A stretch of 64,000 nt of DNA from Megascapheus bottae. Taxonomy: Eukaryota; Chordata; Mammalia; Rodentia; Geomyidae. Position 1 is the stretch's first letter, and every line of letters starts with the position of its first letter. Positions 1 to 10,819 of this stretch are shown piece after piece. The stretch is taken from contig JANJXV010000024.1 in NCBI GenBank assembly GCA_024803745.1, positions 15,633,927-15,697,926 on the forward strand, in the 5' to 3' direction. The notes beneath the pieces were generated by a model. It saw only the letters and a program-made list of their open reading frames with translations, had not been told where the DNA came from and did not search any database. The position numbers were made by a program, and so were the translations under genes.

Positions 1-159
1 TTCCAGGTATAGGGAAAGCACCAACGTATTGGAGAAGTAGTATAGTGTAGGCTGTGTTCTATGTCTTTCCAGCTTTGTAAAAGAAAATAGTTTCTTTTTT
101 TCCCCTAATTAAACAATCTAGATTTCAATTGCAGATTTATTTTTCAGATGGAAAGAGTG

Positions 160-341
160 CTAGTCCTGGGCTTGAGCTCAGGGCTTGAGCACTGTCCTTG
201 GACTTTCTCAAGGCTAGAATTCTACCATTTGAACCTCAGCACCATTTTTGGCTTTTTTCTATGTATGTAGTACAGAGGAATTAAACCGGGTCTTCATGCA
301 TGCTAGGCAAGCCCTCTACCGCCAGGCCAAACTCCCAGCCC
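160..341 (-). mobile_element. type A (ID-ID dimer) SINE
   Basis: The complement of the standard dimer: right unit first (CTCAAGGCTAGAATTCTACC), then the left unit with a degraded B box (AATTAAACC) and the head CCAAACTCCCAGCCC. The poly(A) tail is lost, indicating an older copy. Confidence 0.85.
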
Positions 342-365
342 AGGAAAGAGTCCTTTAAAAAATTT

Positions 366-548
366 TAGTGTGGTCTAGTGGTAGAGGGCTTGCCCAGTAT
401 GCTTGAAGCCCTGGATTTGATGCCTTGGTACCATATGAACAGAAGAAGCAGCAAGTGGTGCTGTGGCTCAGGTGGTAGAGTGAGAGCCTTGAGAGAGCTC
501 AAGAACAGTGCCCAGACCCTGAGCTTAAGCCTTAGGACTGGAAAAAAT
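366..548 (+). mobile_element. type A (ID-ID dimer) SINE
   Basis: Reads TGGTCTAGTGGTAGAGGGC, then a diverged B box (GATTTGATGCC), then the right unit TGTGGCTCAGGTGGTAGAG. The tail is short. It is a diverged copy in head-to-head arrangement with the preceding SINE. Confidence 0.85.
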
Positions 549-1061
549 ATGTTTGTTAGTTAAAAATTACAAATCTAGGCTTGAGGCAGTTGGAAACTGG
601 GCTTATCAGTTTTAGGTGAAATTATGCAGGGGAGGAAGACTAGGGAGGAGGGATACCTCCATCGCATATATTTATTTGCCAACAGATTTCTCGTATCTTC
701 TTACAGTTGATGGTTTATGTGTTTACTTTGTTTATAGTGTCTTTTTTATGAATATTTTTATTATAATTCAATGAAATCTCTTTTATATTGTTTTGCTTTG
801 AGAAAAAAATTGAATCCTAGTGTCTTAAAGAGAATTTACTGTTTTCTTCTATAACCTATTGAAGTCCATTAAAAAAATGATATGAACTAGAGATCTAATT
901 TAACTGTTCTCTTTACACAATTAATATACTAATAAGAAAGGAGAAAAAAGACAAGGCAAAGAGAAAGAGAAAAAGAAAACTATTTGAACACATGGCCTTT
1001 TACTTGCTTAGCTTACTCAACCAGCAATCTACCACGTGAGCCCTGCCTCTAGTCCTGCTTT
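549..1061. other. intronic stretch, nothing recognised
   Basis: AT-rich intron with a purine-rich run around 935-980. No open frame or repeat family that I can name. Confidence 0.5.
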
Positions 1062-1186
1062 TTGTTTGTTATTTTGAAGACAAAGTCTCATGGATTTTTC
1101 TGCAGTGAGTTACCTTCAACCTCCCTTTTCTGGATCTCGGTCTCTAGAATAGCTGGGATTAGAGGTATGAGTCACTGGCACGTGGT
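1062..1186 (-). mobile_element. old B1-like (7SL-derived) monomer
   Basis: Contains AGACAAAGTCTCATGGAT and AGCTGGGATTAGAGGTATGAG, the complement of the B1/Alu left-arm head. Quite diverged and lacking the ID-like half. Confidence 0.6.
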
Positions 1187-2049
1187 GGGAAAAAAAAAAT
1201 TATTTTTCAATTTTGTAGCCAGTTGGCTTAGACTGTTTACTTAAATCTTTTTTCATTGATTTATAATGCCATTTGTCACATTCCAAGTTTTTACATATGC
1301 ATGAATCTATTTCCAGATTTTTTAATTTTGTTCAGTTGGATTCATCTATACCTATAACAAAACCATAATACTTTAATTACTATAAGTTTATGTCTTGATA
1401 GGAGGTAAAGATGTTCTTCTTGGCATTGTACTTTTCCACAGTAATTTTAGTTTTAGTTTGTAAAATTCTACAAAACGTATGATAGGATTTTCATTACATT
1501 TAAGAGAATTACTATGCTAGCAATATTATCTTCATGTAAGTGGACAAGACATGCCTCTCACATACTGAAGCCCTCATTTATGTTCTTCAATAATTTTTAG
1601 GAATATGTTACTTAGAGGTAGTGTGTATATTTAATTGGCATTAATATGGGTATCACTTTTTGCAGGCTTTAAAAATAATAGTTCATTATTAATTACAGTT
1701 TCTAGTTATTGTTGGCTTATAACATTGTATTAGGTTTTTCCTCTTTTAATTGACTATATTTTTCCTTGAGCTGATACCTAATATTTATCTTATATATCTA
1801 GATGGTTTCTCCTGTATTTTCATAAACTACCTTTTCTCATTGCAATATAATTGCTTCTGTTTTTGTGGTAGGTCATTCAGTGTAGGGGTTGTGTCTTAAG
1901 TATATTTTTTCCTGCCTTTATCTGCCTTTGTGTAGATTACATAGAATTCATACATCATTGCCTAAATGGATAACTATGTGAACCTTTATTACTAATATGT
2001 GCAGCAAAAGATATTTATTTCCTAGGAGCACTGCTTTGTACTTTTTTCT
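1187..2049. other. intronic stretch, possibly old LINE
   Basis: The T-rich run with phrases such as ATTCATCTATACCTATAAC and ATAGGATTTTCATTACATTT resembles decayed antisense L1 ORF2 but is too diverged to assign. No coding signal. Confidence 0.35.
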
Positions 2050-2580
2050 TTCCATAATTTATAAAATTGTTTATTATATTTAAATAGTTGTACAAAGGAA
2101 GTACCATATAACAAAGCAGCTTATGAATACAATGCATCTTGATCAGTGTCACCCCTTTACACATTTTTCATTTTAGCTAATGTTAACTGTACAACGGAGG
2201 AATTTCTTTGTGACATCCCTACCTGCTTATGCTTACAATGTGTCCTAGACAAACTGATGGTCTTTGTCCTACCCCTCTCCTTTACCCTCTACCCTTTTCT
2301 GCCCCTAATCATCTCATCTAAATTTTTCTGTTTGCCCCAACCCCTCCATGATACTGTCTTCTAACGTAGCCTGTTTTACTCTCTGGTCATTTTTTTTCTT
2401 TAGTGTGTATTAACTGTACCAAGGGGTTCACCATGGCATTTAGGTGTGCGTTTATTAAATTTTAATCAGAACAACCTTCTCTATTGCTTTCTTTTTCTCT
2501 GCTCTACCAACCCCCTACTGATCAACAGCTTTCACTGAAATTCTTTATGCCATCCTCTTCTTTTTAAATGCCAAAGTTCT
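2050..2580 (-). mobile_element. L1 3' UTR fragment
   Basis: Contains AGTTGTACAAAGGAAGTACC and AATACAATGCATCTTGATC, then a C/T-rich tract. The same phrases recur around 20400, 47480 and 50410, which shows a shared L1 3' end family. Antisense to EXOC4. Confidence 0.7.
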
Positions 2581-2604
2581 CTCATGAGTTTTCTTACCTT
2601 TTTA

Positions 2605-2945
2605 TGGATAATATTTAAATGAAGAACATTTACTATGTGCTGATGCCGTTTTAAGTAGGTGAATTTGGTGACTCATTTAATTCTCACAAATGTCAGAGAG
2701 AGAGGGAGAGAGAGGGAGGGAGAGAGAGAGACAGGCAGAGAGAGAGACAGGTAGAGAGAGAGAGGGATGGAGAGAGAGAGGGATGGAGAGAGGGGGAGAA
2801 AGAGAGAGTTTTTTTTTTAATATCTTTCCATTTTACAGTTGATTAGATTTTTTGCATGATCTGGGCAGTTGAAGTTCTAAACAAGCAATGATTTGTCTAT
2901 CCCAACAACAGAGGTTTTATAGAGGTAGGATTTAAAGTGTGCCTG
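2605..2945 (-). mobile_element. MIR-like SINE split by a GA repeat
   Basis: TTTACTATGTGCTGATGCC and GACTCATTTAATTCTCACAA match the 3' part of the mammal-wide MIR in complement. After the GA repeat, CCATTTTACAGTTGATTAG and GAGGTAGGATTTAAA continue it. An ancient element (shared by mammals) interrupted by a later simple-repeat expansion. Confidence 0.7.
2693..2809 (+). repeat. (GA)n-rich simple repeat
   Basis: About 117 bp of GAGA with GGGA, GGATG and GACAG interruptions, located inside the MIR-like element. Confidence 0.9.
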
Positions 2946-3355
2946 AAAGGTTGGAAGTATTCTCTTGGTCTTTTGTATGTAAGAGTGGAGAGTAGGTAGG
3001 GTCTACAATTACTCTTTCACTGAAATTGATATATAAAAATCATATTTTCTTTCCCTGTGGTTATGTGATATTAAATATAAAATCTACTTAAGGAATTTCT
3101 AGAACTCAAAGGTAAATCTTTTCTAAAGTATATTTTAGAAAGTAAAGACAAAGCATTCTAGTCTTTCAAACCCCTTTCCTCCAACAATTCCTTTGGATAT
3201 GTTTGTCAGAAAATTTTGCATTTTCATTTTAAGGCAGGTGCAGATTCAGATATGTAGTAATTTGATCCCTACTCAGTATAGGTTAATAAACCCAGACTAT
3301 ATAAATCAATGGTTACCCTTTCTTTCTATCCTGTTTCACCAGCAGGCTGGTCTAG

Positions 3356-4200
3356 TAGCTATTGTCTTCTAGTTGGGAATATTTATTTCTTATTTTGATA
3401 TGATAACCTTAACATTGCATAAGATAATTAAATTGTCATGACAGGGACTGTCTGCAAATAGGCCTGGCCTTTTGTTTTCTTCTGCAAGGTAAACAGCTGC
3501 TGATGGCTTATGAAAGGCTAAAAGTGATCCAACAAGAAGCCTGTATCCGTTGCATTGAAATCAGAGACTTGATTAATATTGTAGCCTGTAGCTTTGTGAT
3601 ATGTATGGTTTAAATTAGACCTTTGCAGTTATTGTGCTGGGTTGATGCAAGCACATTAATGACATAATTTCTGGTTGCTGCATCACATTTCTGCAGTCTA
3701 TCCTTTGTATTCCACTCACATTAATTGAAGTAATTTTGCCAGTGAAGCGTGTTTCAAACCTCTGCATTTAAATTGAAATTTTAATTCCCTTATTGTCTTG
3801 AAAAGACGGCTGAAGATGCCTTGTTACAGGTTTCATTATCACTCAAAACACTCCAGCTGCTGGTTCTAATGTACAATGACTGATTAATTCTGAGAATAAT
3901 TATTAATATAAGAATAGCCACTTCTTCCCAGTGGCATGAGCTAACCAGGAAGGTATTTCATGATAGTTAATATTTTTATAAACTTTTTCTCAGGGAAAAT
4001 TCATGTGTAGAAGTCTGCATCATACTAAATTGCACAGAGAGCTTTGAAAACCACTTACACAAGTTCTGATTTATCAGCCCATAGAAGTCAGTTCATAATT
4101 GCATTCAATCAGGAGAAACCAAGCTGGTGTGAGTAGTTTTGAAGCACTTTAGCTGACAGTCATAAGACTTGTAAACTAAAATGATTTTTTTTATAGCTAA
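3356..4200. other. repeat-poor block, candidate conserved non-coding element
   Basis: About 850 bp without any repeat I can recognise, in a window otherwise saturated with them. It is rich in homeodomain-like cores (TTGATTAATATT, CATTAATGACATAATTT, CTGATTAATTCT, TAATTATTAATAT) and contains CAGCTG and TGACA-type motifs. There is no sustained open frame. Enhancer-like by composition only; conservation was not tested. Confidence 0.4.
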
Positions 4201-4705
4201 GCCTTCTTGAGATTACAGAGATTTTGAGTGTCTTTTAATCATTTTGTCTTTATATATAGGTCTTAAAGAGAATCCATATCAGTATAGTCAGAGAAGGATG
4301 ATTATGATAATTGTAATAATAACATATTTATTTAGCTGCCTTCTTTCCAGTGCATCTCAGAGTGCTTTTCTGAGAGAATGGTGTGTTAGAATTATTTGAC
4401 TTACACTTTCAAAATGGGGCATATCTAGGATAAAGAGAGTGTAGCAGCTATTTAGTCAAATAGAATTCAGCAATAAAAATAAATGCATTTGTAGTGTTCA
4501 GTTCATGTTGAGGGTTGTGAATGTCGACAATCATCTGAGTTTGAGTTTGGGTAACTTTATACTGGAACCCCAGCTTTGACTCTTACTAGATGAATTCACT
4601 CATAGCTTATAGTTTATATTTGCTGACATTTGGAGTGAAGAATAATGTAATTATATAGCTCCAAAGGTAATTGAAAGCATTAAATGAGATATTAAACTAT
4701 ACATA
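4201..4705. other. intronic stretch, nothing recognised
   Basis: Non-coding and AT-rich, continuing the low-repeat zone. No clear repeat family. Confidence 0.4.
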
Positions 4706-4710
4706 AAAGT

Positions 4711-4924
4711 GTAGGAGCTGGGAGTGTGGCCTAGCATTAGAGTGCTTGCCTGGCATGCATTTAGCTCTGAGTTTGATTCCTCAGAAAAGGCCACACAGAA
4801 AAGGCCAGAAGTGATGCTGTGGCTCAATTGGTAGAACGCTAGCCTTGAGAAAGCCCAAGGACAGTGCCCAGGCTCTGAGTTCAAGCTCTAGGACTGGCAA
4901 AAAAAAAAAAAAAAAAAAAAAAAA
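4711..4924 (+). mobile_element. type A (ID-ID dimer) SINE with long A tail
   Basis: GTGGCCTAGCATTAGAGTGC, B-box-like GAGTTTGATTCCTC, right unit TGTGGCTCAATTGGTAGAAC, and the end GGACTGGCAAAA followed by about 24 A. The long tail suggests a fairly recent copy. Confidence 0.9.
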
Positions 4925-5495
4925 GAGTATTTGTAATAATCACGGTAAGTGCTTTGAAATTTTATGCTTTGGGAATTTTTTTTTATTTGCACTGTTAGAA
5001 AGGATATGGAAACTGCTTCATTGTTTTTAAAACTGCTCTGGAGCTAGACTTATTTTGGGCAAATAAAAGACTTGAAGTAAGACTAGGTTAAGCATTTTTT
5101 ACTTCCTTTTTAAATTAGTCCAGCCTAGACATTACCTGAATGCAAGACTAGCTTAACACTTCTAAAAAATTATTTTAATTGTACAGGTTTATGACATAGT
5201 GTGATAATTATATATAAATATATTACATAAAATGTATAATGATAAAATAAGATTTATTAGCATTTCTGTTTTCTTGAACATTTTTCCACATATTTGATTA
5301 GCATACTTAAATTTATGAACTATGTTTCAATATAACAATGAAGGTGTATAATGCATACTCATCAATTCAGAGTAAATAATATTTCTAACTTACTACTATG
5401 TGTTTGGCACTTTTGAGTTCCTGTCTTAAAGTTATTAATGAATATATGTATTATATTAATAAAATATATGTTATTGTAAACTCTTATTCTTTGTG
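4925..5495. other. AT-rich intronic stretch
   Basis: Very AT-rich, with many TATA/ATAT runs between 5190 and 5480. No repeat family or frame recognised. Confidence 0.45.
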
Positions 5496-5892
5496 CTGTT
5501 AACCTGTAGAACTTATTATAACTGTATGTTAATATTAGCTGTATGTTAATATCCTTCTCCTGTCAAACTTCCCAGTCTCTAATAATGCCTTTTGTTTTCA
5601 GATTGACTTTGTGTATCCACATATGAAAAAAAAGATATGATATTTGCCTATGACTTGCTTCATTTAAAATAATATTCTCCAGTTCCATTCATTTTGCTGC
5701 AAACGATAGGCTATCAATGCTTTTATGGTGGAATAATATTCTGTTGTGTACTTATACTACATCTCCTTACCCATTGATCCACTGATAAGCATCTAAGTGG
5801 ATTCTGTATCTCAGCTATTGTGAATAGTAAAACACTAAGTATGAACAAGGAAGTTCTTTCTCTAATATGCCGAACCTCATTGGCTTAAGATT

Positions 5893-5893
5893 G

Positions 5894-5924
<31 letters not shown>

Positions 5925-5940
5925 ATCTATCTATAGATAG
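5893..5940 (+). repeat. (TATC)n microsatellite
   Basis: About 11 units of TATC with one break (ATCATC), followed by an inverted ATAGATAG that could form a small hairpin. Confidence 0.9.
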
Positions 5941-6060
5941 ACAGTCTCAGTATGTTGCTCAAGGCTTTTTGTCTTGGACCCTGGATTTAAGAGGTCTTCC
6001 TCCTTTAGTCTCCTGAGTAGTCTCCTGAACTAAAGGTGCACATCATCATATTGGGTTTAT
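5941..6060 (-). mobile_element. old B1-like monomer
   Basis: ACAGTCTCAGTATGTTGCTC, then AGTCTCCTGAGTAGTCTCCTG and GGTGCACATCATCATATTGG resemble the complement of a B1 head. The adjacent TATC repeat sits where its A tail would be. Confidence 0.5.
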
Positions 6061-7147
6061 TTCTAGGCTTCTGAGAAAACTATTCTCCACAGTAGGCATG
6101 TTAACATTTACTCCTATCTAATATGTATAAGAATATCCTTTTTATATCCTCACCAGTGTTTTTTTAATAATAGGTATTATAACTAGGTGGGTGATATCTC
6201 ATTGTGGTTTGGCATATTTCCCTAATATTTAATGTTGAACATTTTTCATAAATTTGATATTGAATGCCCCCTCCTCTTTTATTTATTTTCTTTTGTGATG
6301 TAGGGGATAAAACCTAGGGCCTCGCACATACTAGAGAAGTAATATGATTTGAGTTAATCTATAAATCTGAATTACCCCTTTTGAAAAATGTGCATTTGTT
6401 AGTCATTTTACCTGTTTTTAAATGGGTTATTTGCTTTTTGGTTATTAGTTATAAATTCTTTATATATTCTAGTTATGAATCTTTGATGTACCCGGTGAAG
6501 AAGGAATGGTACATATTTTGTTAATTGGTTAAATGATTTGGCATTTAGCATGCTATTTGCCATTGGTGATTACTTCTGTTATTGGTAGATATTTTCTATG
6601 AAGATAGGCTTAACCTTTAAAAAACATATATATGATAGTGATATGATATATATGACAATGAACAAATAAACTTTTACTCATGGTAAGTATAATGTGGAAA
6701 TATGCAATTAGAAAGCAGATTGGGAGTACTGGGGGTAGAGTGTGGTTTTGAATTTCCTTATTCCCTCACCCTTAAATCTGATCATTTGGTCAAAATGAGT
6801 TAAAAAAAGAAAAGTTATTAAACCTTGGGTGTGTAGTCTAAATTAACTGAGCAGGGTTTTGTCAGTTTTATTTTATCTTACAGATTAAGAGTGCAGAGCT
6901 CTGTAGAAACTATTTTTTCATGGTATTCATAGCCTTTTTTTATTTGTGCTTGTTTTCGAAGATGGAGGTTTTTGAAGAGAAGACTGTTTGATAGGTACCT
7001 ATGTATTTCATTTGGTTTTTCTACTCTTTTATTTTGCTGTTTTATTTGCTATTCATTTGCCTCATAATTTAAAGCCAATAGAACTTCTGTTTTATTGCAT
7101 TAACCTGATAAAGTTTAGCAATTTTCATTTAGCTTGCTTGGCTGTAG

Positions 7148-7320
7148 GGCAGTGATTTCCAAACTGCATGTTAGGGGCCTTTCAGGGACTCTAAAGCTTA
7201 GACTACATCCCAGACTGACTAAATCAAAATCTTGGAAGGTGGAACACTGACTTCAATAAATTTTGACAGTCTCCAGGTGATGCCAATATGCAGAGAAATT
7301 TGAAACTGTTGATGTAGAGT
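7148..7320 (+). mobile_element. MER5-like (hAT) DNA transposon remnant
   Basis: GCAGTGATTTCCAAACTGCA, CTAAATCAAAATCTTGGAAG, CTCCAGGTGATGCCAATATG and AGAAATTTGAAACT match the layout of MER5A, including the near-palindromic ends. A non-autonomous, ancient mammalian transposon. Confidence 0.65.
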
Positions 7321-7427
7321 TTAGCTTGTCATTGTCTTATTTTATACTAGCTCTGAGTAGATAGATACCAATTATTTGTGTTTGACACCCATGATGATAT
7401 TCACATTTGGGTAGAAGTATTGCTTGA

Positions 7428-7668
7428 AGATTTTTTTTTTTCCTGGTCATGGGGCTTGAACTCAGAGCTTGGGCACTGTCTCTGAGTCTCTTTTGTGTTT
7501 AAGGATAGTACTCTTCCACTTGAGCCACAGGGCCACTTTTGGCATTTTTGAGTAGTTGATTGGAGATAAGAGACTTTTCTGCCCAGTCTGGCTTTGAACT
7601 GTGATCCCCAGATCTCAGCATCCTGAATAGCTGAGATTACAGGTGTGAGCCATTGAGCACTTGGCTTT
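7428..7668 (-). mobile_element. type B (B1-ID) SINE
   Basis: T run, ATGGGGCTTGAACTCAGAGC, GGAGATAAGAGACTTTTCTG, then the B1 head complement TAGCTGAGATTACAGGTGTG. Nearly full length. Confidence 0.88.
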
Positions 7669-7959
7669 GAAGATGCTTCATTGCAATTCTGTACTGTACA
7701 GAATGGTTAGTATTTGGTTTTAATTCAGATCTCTAGCCGAATCCTTGGTCAAAATAAGCTTTGTTTCATAATTCAGCTAAATGATTCTGAAGGTTAGATG
7801 ATTTGGAACTCTTACAGCTGTTGTCTTGATGATAAGATTCTTGTTTCTTTACTGTTTGTCCTCCTCTTCCTTACTGCAGAATCTTCATAAATTAGGACCC
7901 ACATTTATGAATTGACAAATGATGGTTGTTTGCTTTGTGGGAAAGTGGAAGCAAAAATT

Positions 7960-8335
7960 TTTTTTTAATTTTTCTATATATTTTTATTGTAATTAATAGA
8001 AGGGTTATATTTACCAAATAGAAAGTGCATTACTTCACAAACATTGATACCCTTTCTCATGTCATGGTCGCCATTTACCTCCCCCTGCACTCCCCGCATG
8101 CTCATCTTGATTTCCCCCTTCCCTATACAATTTCAAATAACCAATTAAGCATATATATATAATATATCAGATAACAAGGTAAAATATTCTAACAATATGA
8201 GATAAGCAAGGGACAGCAAAAGAGATGAGAGGTAACATAGTACATTAAGGACAACAATCACTCATTCTATGGCTTTTGTTTCTATATCCTGGAGGTCCTT
8301 ACGCAAAATGGTTTTAAATGTAAGAAGTTTTAGCT
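7960..8335 (-). mobile_element. L1 3' UTR fragment, 5' truncated
   Basis: TTTTTATTGTAATTAATAGA with CCAAATAGAAAGTGCATTAC, then a C/T-rich tract and CTATATCCTGGAGGTCCTT. The same sequence begins the copies at 12125, 13725, 15480 and 51627, so this is the common recent L1 3' end. Confidence 0.85.
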
Positions 8336-8639
8336 TTGATTCAACAACTCACCAGTGTGATCTAAAGTAATTACGTTCTTTACTGTTTACAGTGTCCTTA
8401 TTTGTAAAGAAGATATACATATATTTATATTATTGAATGATTATGAGACTGTAAGTGAGCTTTTTTATGGAAAAATATAAAGCAGTAAACAAATTAAAAA
8501 TAGTGTAGGCACCATTGTCATCACCATTTATCTAGTGCCAGGAAAAAGAAAATGGAAGAAGGAGTCTTGGGCTTGTTCATATTGAGCAGCATTTCCAGTC
8601 TTGGGCCTCTGTTACTAATGTATATATGTATATGCATTG

Positions 8640-9242
8640 CTTAGGATCTTGATCAAGAATAATACTCAAGTCAGAAAAATGGAACCCTTGCATACTTTTA
8701 ATGGAAGAATAAGTCACTCTGGCCCCTATGGAAATCAGAACAGAGGTGCTTCACAAAATTAAAAATGCAATTCAGCTATATAATTCCTAGGGAAATACCC
8801 AAAGGAATCAAAGCCAGCATAGAGTATAGGCAGTGTTTCTCCCAGGTTTATTGCAACAAATTCATCATAGACTAGTTCTCAAATCAGCCTAGGGTGCTTA
8901 TCAGTAGATGGATAGATAAAGAAAATGTTATACATACATACATATATATATATATATATGTTTGTATATGTATGTGTAGGCGTATTGATGTGTCTGTGTG
9001 TTAACATACAATGGTGTCTTATGTACCATTAAAGAATGGTTGTTTACAAGAGCATGGATGGAACTAGAGATCCTCATGTGAAGCAAAATAATCCAGACTC
9101 TGAAAGACAAATAGCAGACTTTCTGTCACATGTGAAATCTGAAAACAAACGAAACTATGTAACATAAAAAGGGAGTCTAATGGGGATTGAATAGAATTTT
9201 ATACATGTATGAAAACATCATACTGAAATACATTATTATTAT
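8640..9242 (+). mobile_element. older L1, ORF2 C-terminus and 3' end
   Basis: Contains CCTATGGAAATCAGAACAG, AAGGAATCAAAGCCAGCATA, AGAGCATGGATGGAACTAGA and AAAATAATCCAGACTCTGAA, typical of L1 ORF2 end and 3' UTR on the + strand, with a TA repeat at 8941-8960. Sense to EXOC4. No open frame. Confidence 0.75.
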
Positions 9243-9246
9243 TATT

Positions 9247-9473
9247 ATTTGTTTTTTTGTAGGTCTGGGGCTTGGACTCTGGGCCTGGGCACTGTCCTTG
9301 AACTCGTCAGTTCAAGGCTACCACCCTTCTCCTTGAGCCACAGTACTACTTCTAATGGTTAGTTGGAGATAAGAGTCTCATGCTCTTTAGTGCCCTGGCT
9401 GGCTTTGAACCACGATCCTCAGATCTCAGCCTTCTGAGTAACTAGGATTACAGGCGTGAGCCCCTGCTCCCAG
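9247..9473 (-). mobile_element. type B (B1-ID) SINE with target-site duplication
   Basis: Near full length, flanked by TGAAATACATTATT (9224-9237) and TGAAACACATTATT (9474-9487), a 14 bp duplication with one mismatch. It is inserted close to the tail of the preceding L1. Confidence 0.9.
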
Positions 9474-9487
9474 TGAAACACATTATT

Positions 9488-10410
9488 TTGTAAAATAAAA
9501 AAATAGGGCCAGGAGATTCCACCTCACTTCAGTTAGAATGTCCATTATCAAGAAATCTAATAGCAACAGATGCTAGCCAGGAGGGATTGCTACCACATTG
9601 TTGGTGGGAATGTAAACTTCTTCAACCACTCTGGAAAGCAGTATGGTGATTCCTCAAAAGACTAAGATGGCTCACGCCTGTAATCCTAGCTACTCAGGAA
9701 GCTGAAATCTGAGGCTCAAGGTTGAAAGCCAGCCCGGGCAATACAAAGCTGAGAGACTCTTATCTCCAATTAATCTTTTGAAAATGGGAAGTGGGGCTTG
9801 GCTCCAGGGTTAACATGGTAGCCTTGAGCTGAAGAGCTCAGGACAGTGCCCAGGCCGAGACTAAACATGGAGTTCCCCTATGACTCAGCAATTCTACTCC
9901 TTGAAATCTACCCAACCGTCCAGAAACAAGGACATACTAAAGCCACTAGCACAGTGATGTTCATTGCAGCACTATTTACCATAGCAAACATATGGAATCA
10001 ACCCCGATGCCCCTCAGTAGATGATTGGATCAGGAAGATGTGGTCCTGATACACAATGGAATTCTATGCTGCCATCAGAAAGAATGACATTTGGAAGGAA
10101 ATGGAAAGACTTGGAAAAAATCTTAAGTGAAGTAAGCCAGACCCAAAGGATCATAGGCTCAATGGTTTCCCTCATTTGTAATAATTAGTAAACATCTAGG
10201 ACTCTCCTAGCAGAGGATTACAATAGTGCAAAACCTAGGTTCATAAGGTCATATAGGATGAGGCTAAATGAAAGGAACTCTAGGATATGGAAACAAGTGC
10301 TTTATTTGTGTGATTGTTGTTGTTAATGTACAGTTATTTCTCTTCTCTTTTTTTGCCCTATGTTTAATCTCATATTGTTACTGTATCTGACTTTGTTACC
10401 TGGTATATTG

Positions 10411-10441
<31 letters not shown>

Positions 10442-10618
10442 GTCTGTTTATTTGAAATAGGAAAGGGTAGGGAAGAAACAAGATTGGGAGGAGGTGGGGA
10501 GGAAAATGGGGACAAAAGCATGAGAAGGGGTATCAAGGTGTAAGTAGTAATGTACTCATTACCTGAGGAATATAACTGTAACCCCACTATACATTACCCT
10601 GACAATAAAAAATAAAAA
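9488..10618 (+). mobile_element. L1 ORF2 C-terminus and 3' UTR, split by a SINE
   Basis: Reads ATGCTAGCCAGGAGGGATTG, TTGGTGGGAATGTAAACTTC, then a SINE, then codons translating as PTVQKQGHTKATSTVMFIAA and LFTIANIWNQPRCPSVDDW, the conserved L1 ORF2 end. The 3' UTR runs through a TA repeat (10411-10434) to CTGACAATAAAAAATAAAA. 5' truncated and frame broken, hence not mobile. Confidence 0.88.
9660..9860 (+). mobile_element. type B (B1-ID) SINE inside L1
   Basis: GATGGCTCACGCCTGTAATC, CAGGAAGCTGAAATCTGAGG, TTATCTCCAATTAATC, ending ACAGTGCCCAGGCCG. Flanked by the short duplication AGACTAA. There is no A tail, so the 3' end was trimmed. It splits the L1 ORF2 remnant and is therefore younger. Confidence 0.85.
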
Positions 10619-10625
10619 AATTGTG

Positions 10626-10819
10626 TCCAGGAGTTTGTCCTAGTGGTAGGTAAGTTGCTTGCCTATCATGCATGAAGACTCAGGTTCGATTCCTCAGTAC
10701 CACAGACATAGAAAAAGCCAGAAGTGGTGCTGTGGCTCAAGTGTTAGAGCTCTAGCCTTGAGAAAGCACAGGGACAGTGCTAAGGCCCTGAGTTCAAGCC
10801 CCAGGACTGGCAAAAAAAA
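10626..10819 (+). mobile_element. type A (ID-ID dimer) SINE
   Basis: GAGTTTGTCCTAGTGGTAGG, intact B box GGTTCGATTCC, right unit GTGCTGTGGCTCAAGTG, end CCCCAGGACTGGCAAAAAAA. It sits just behind the L1 tail. Confidence 0.92.

Larger units (their letters stand above)
5496..6660 (-). mobile_element. old L1 ORF2/3' region, interrupted
   Basis: Phrases such as TCCAGTTCCATTCATTTTGC, CTCAGCTATTGTGAATAG and ATAAATTCTTTATATATTC are typical complements of L1 ORF2 C-terminal and RT code. Interrupted by a TATC repeat and a B1-like element. No open frame remains. Confidence 0.65.
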
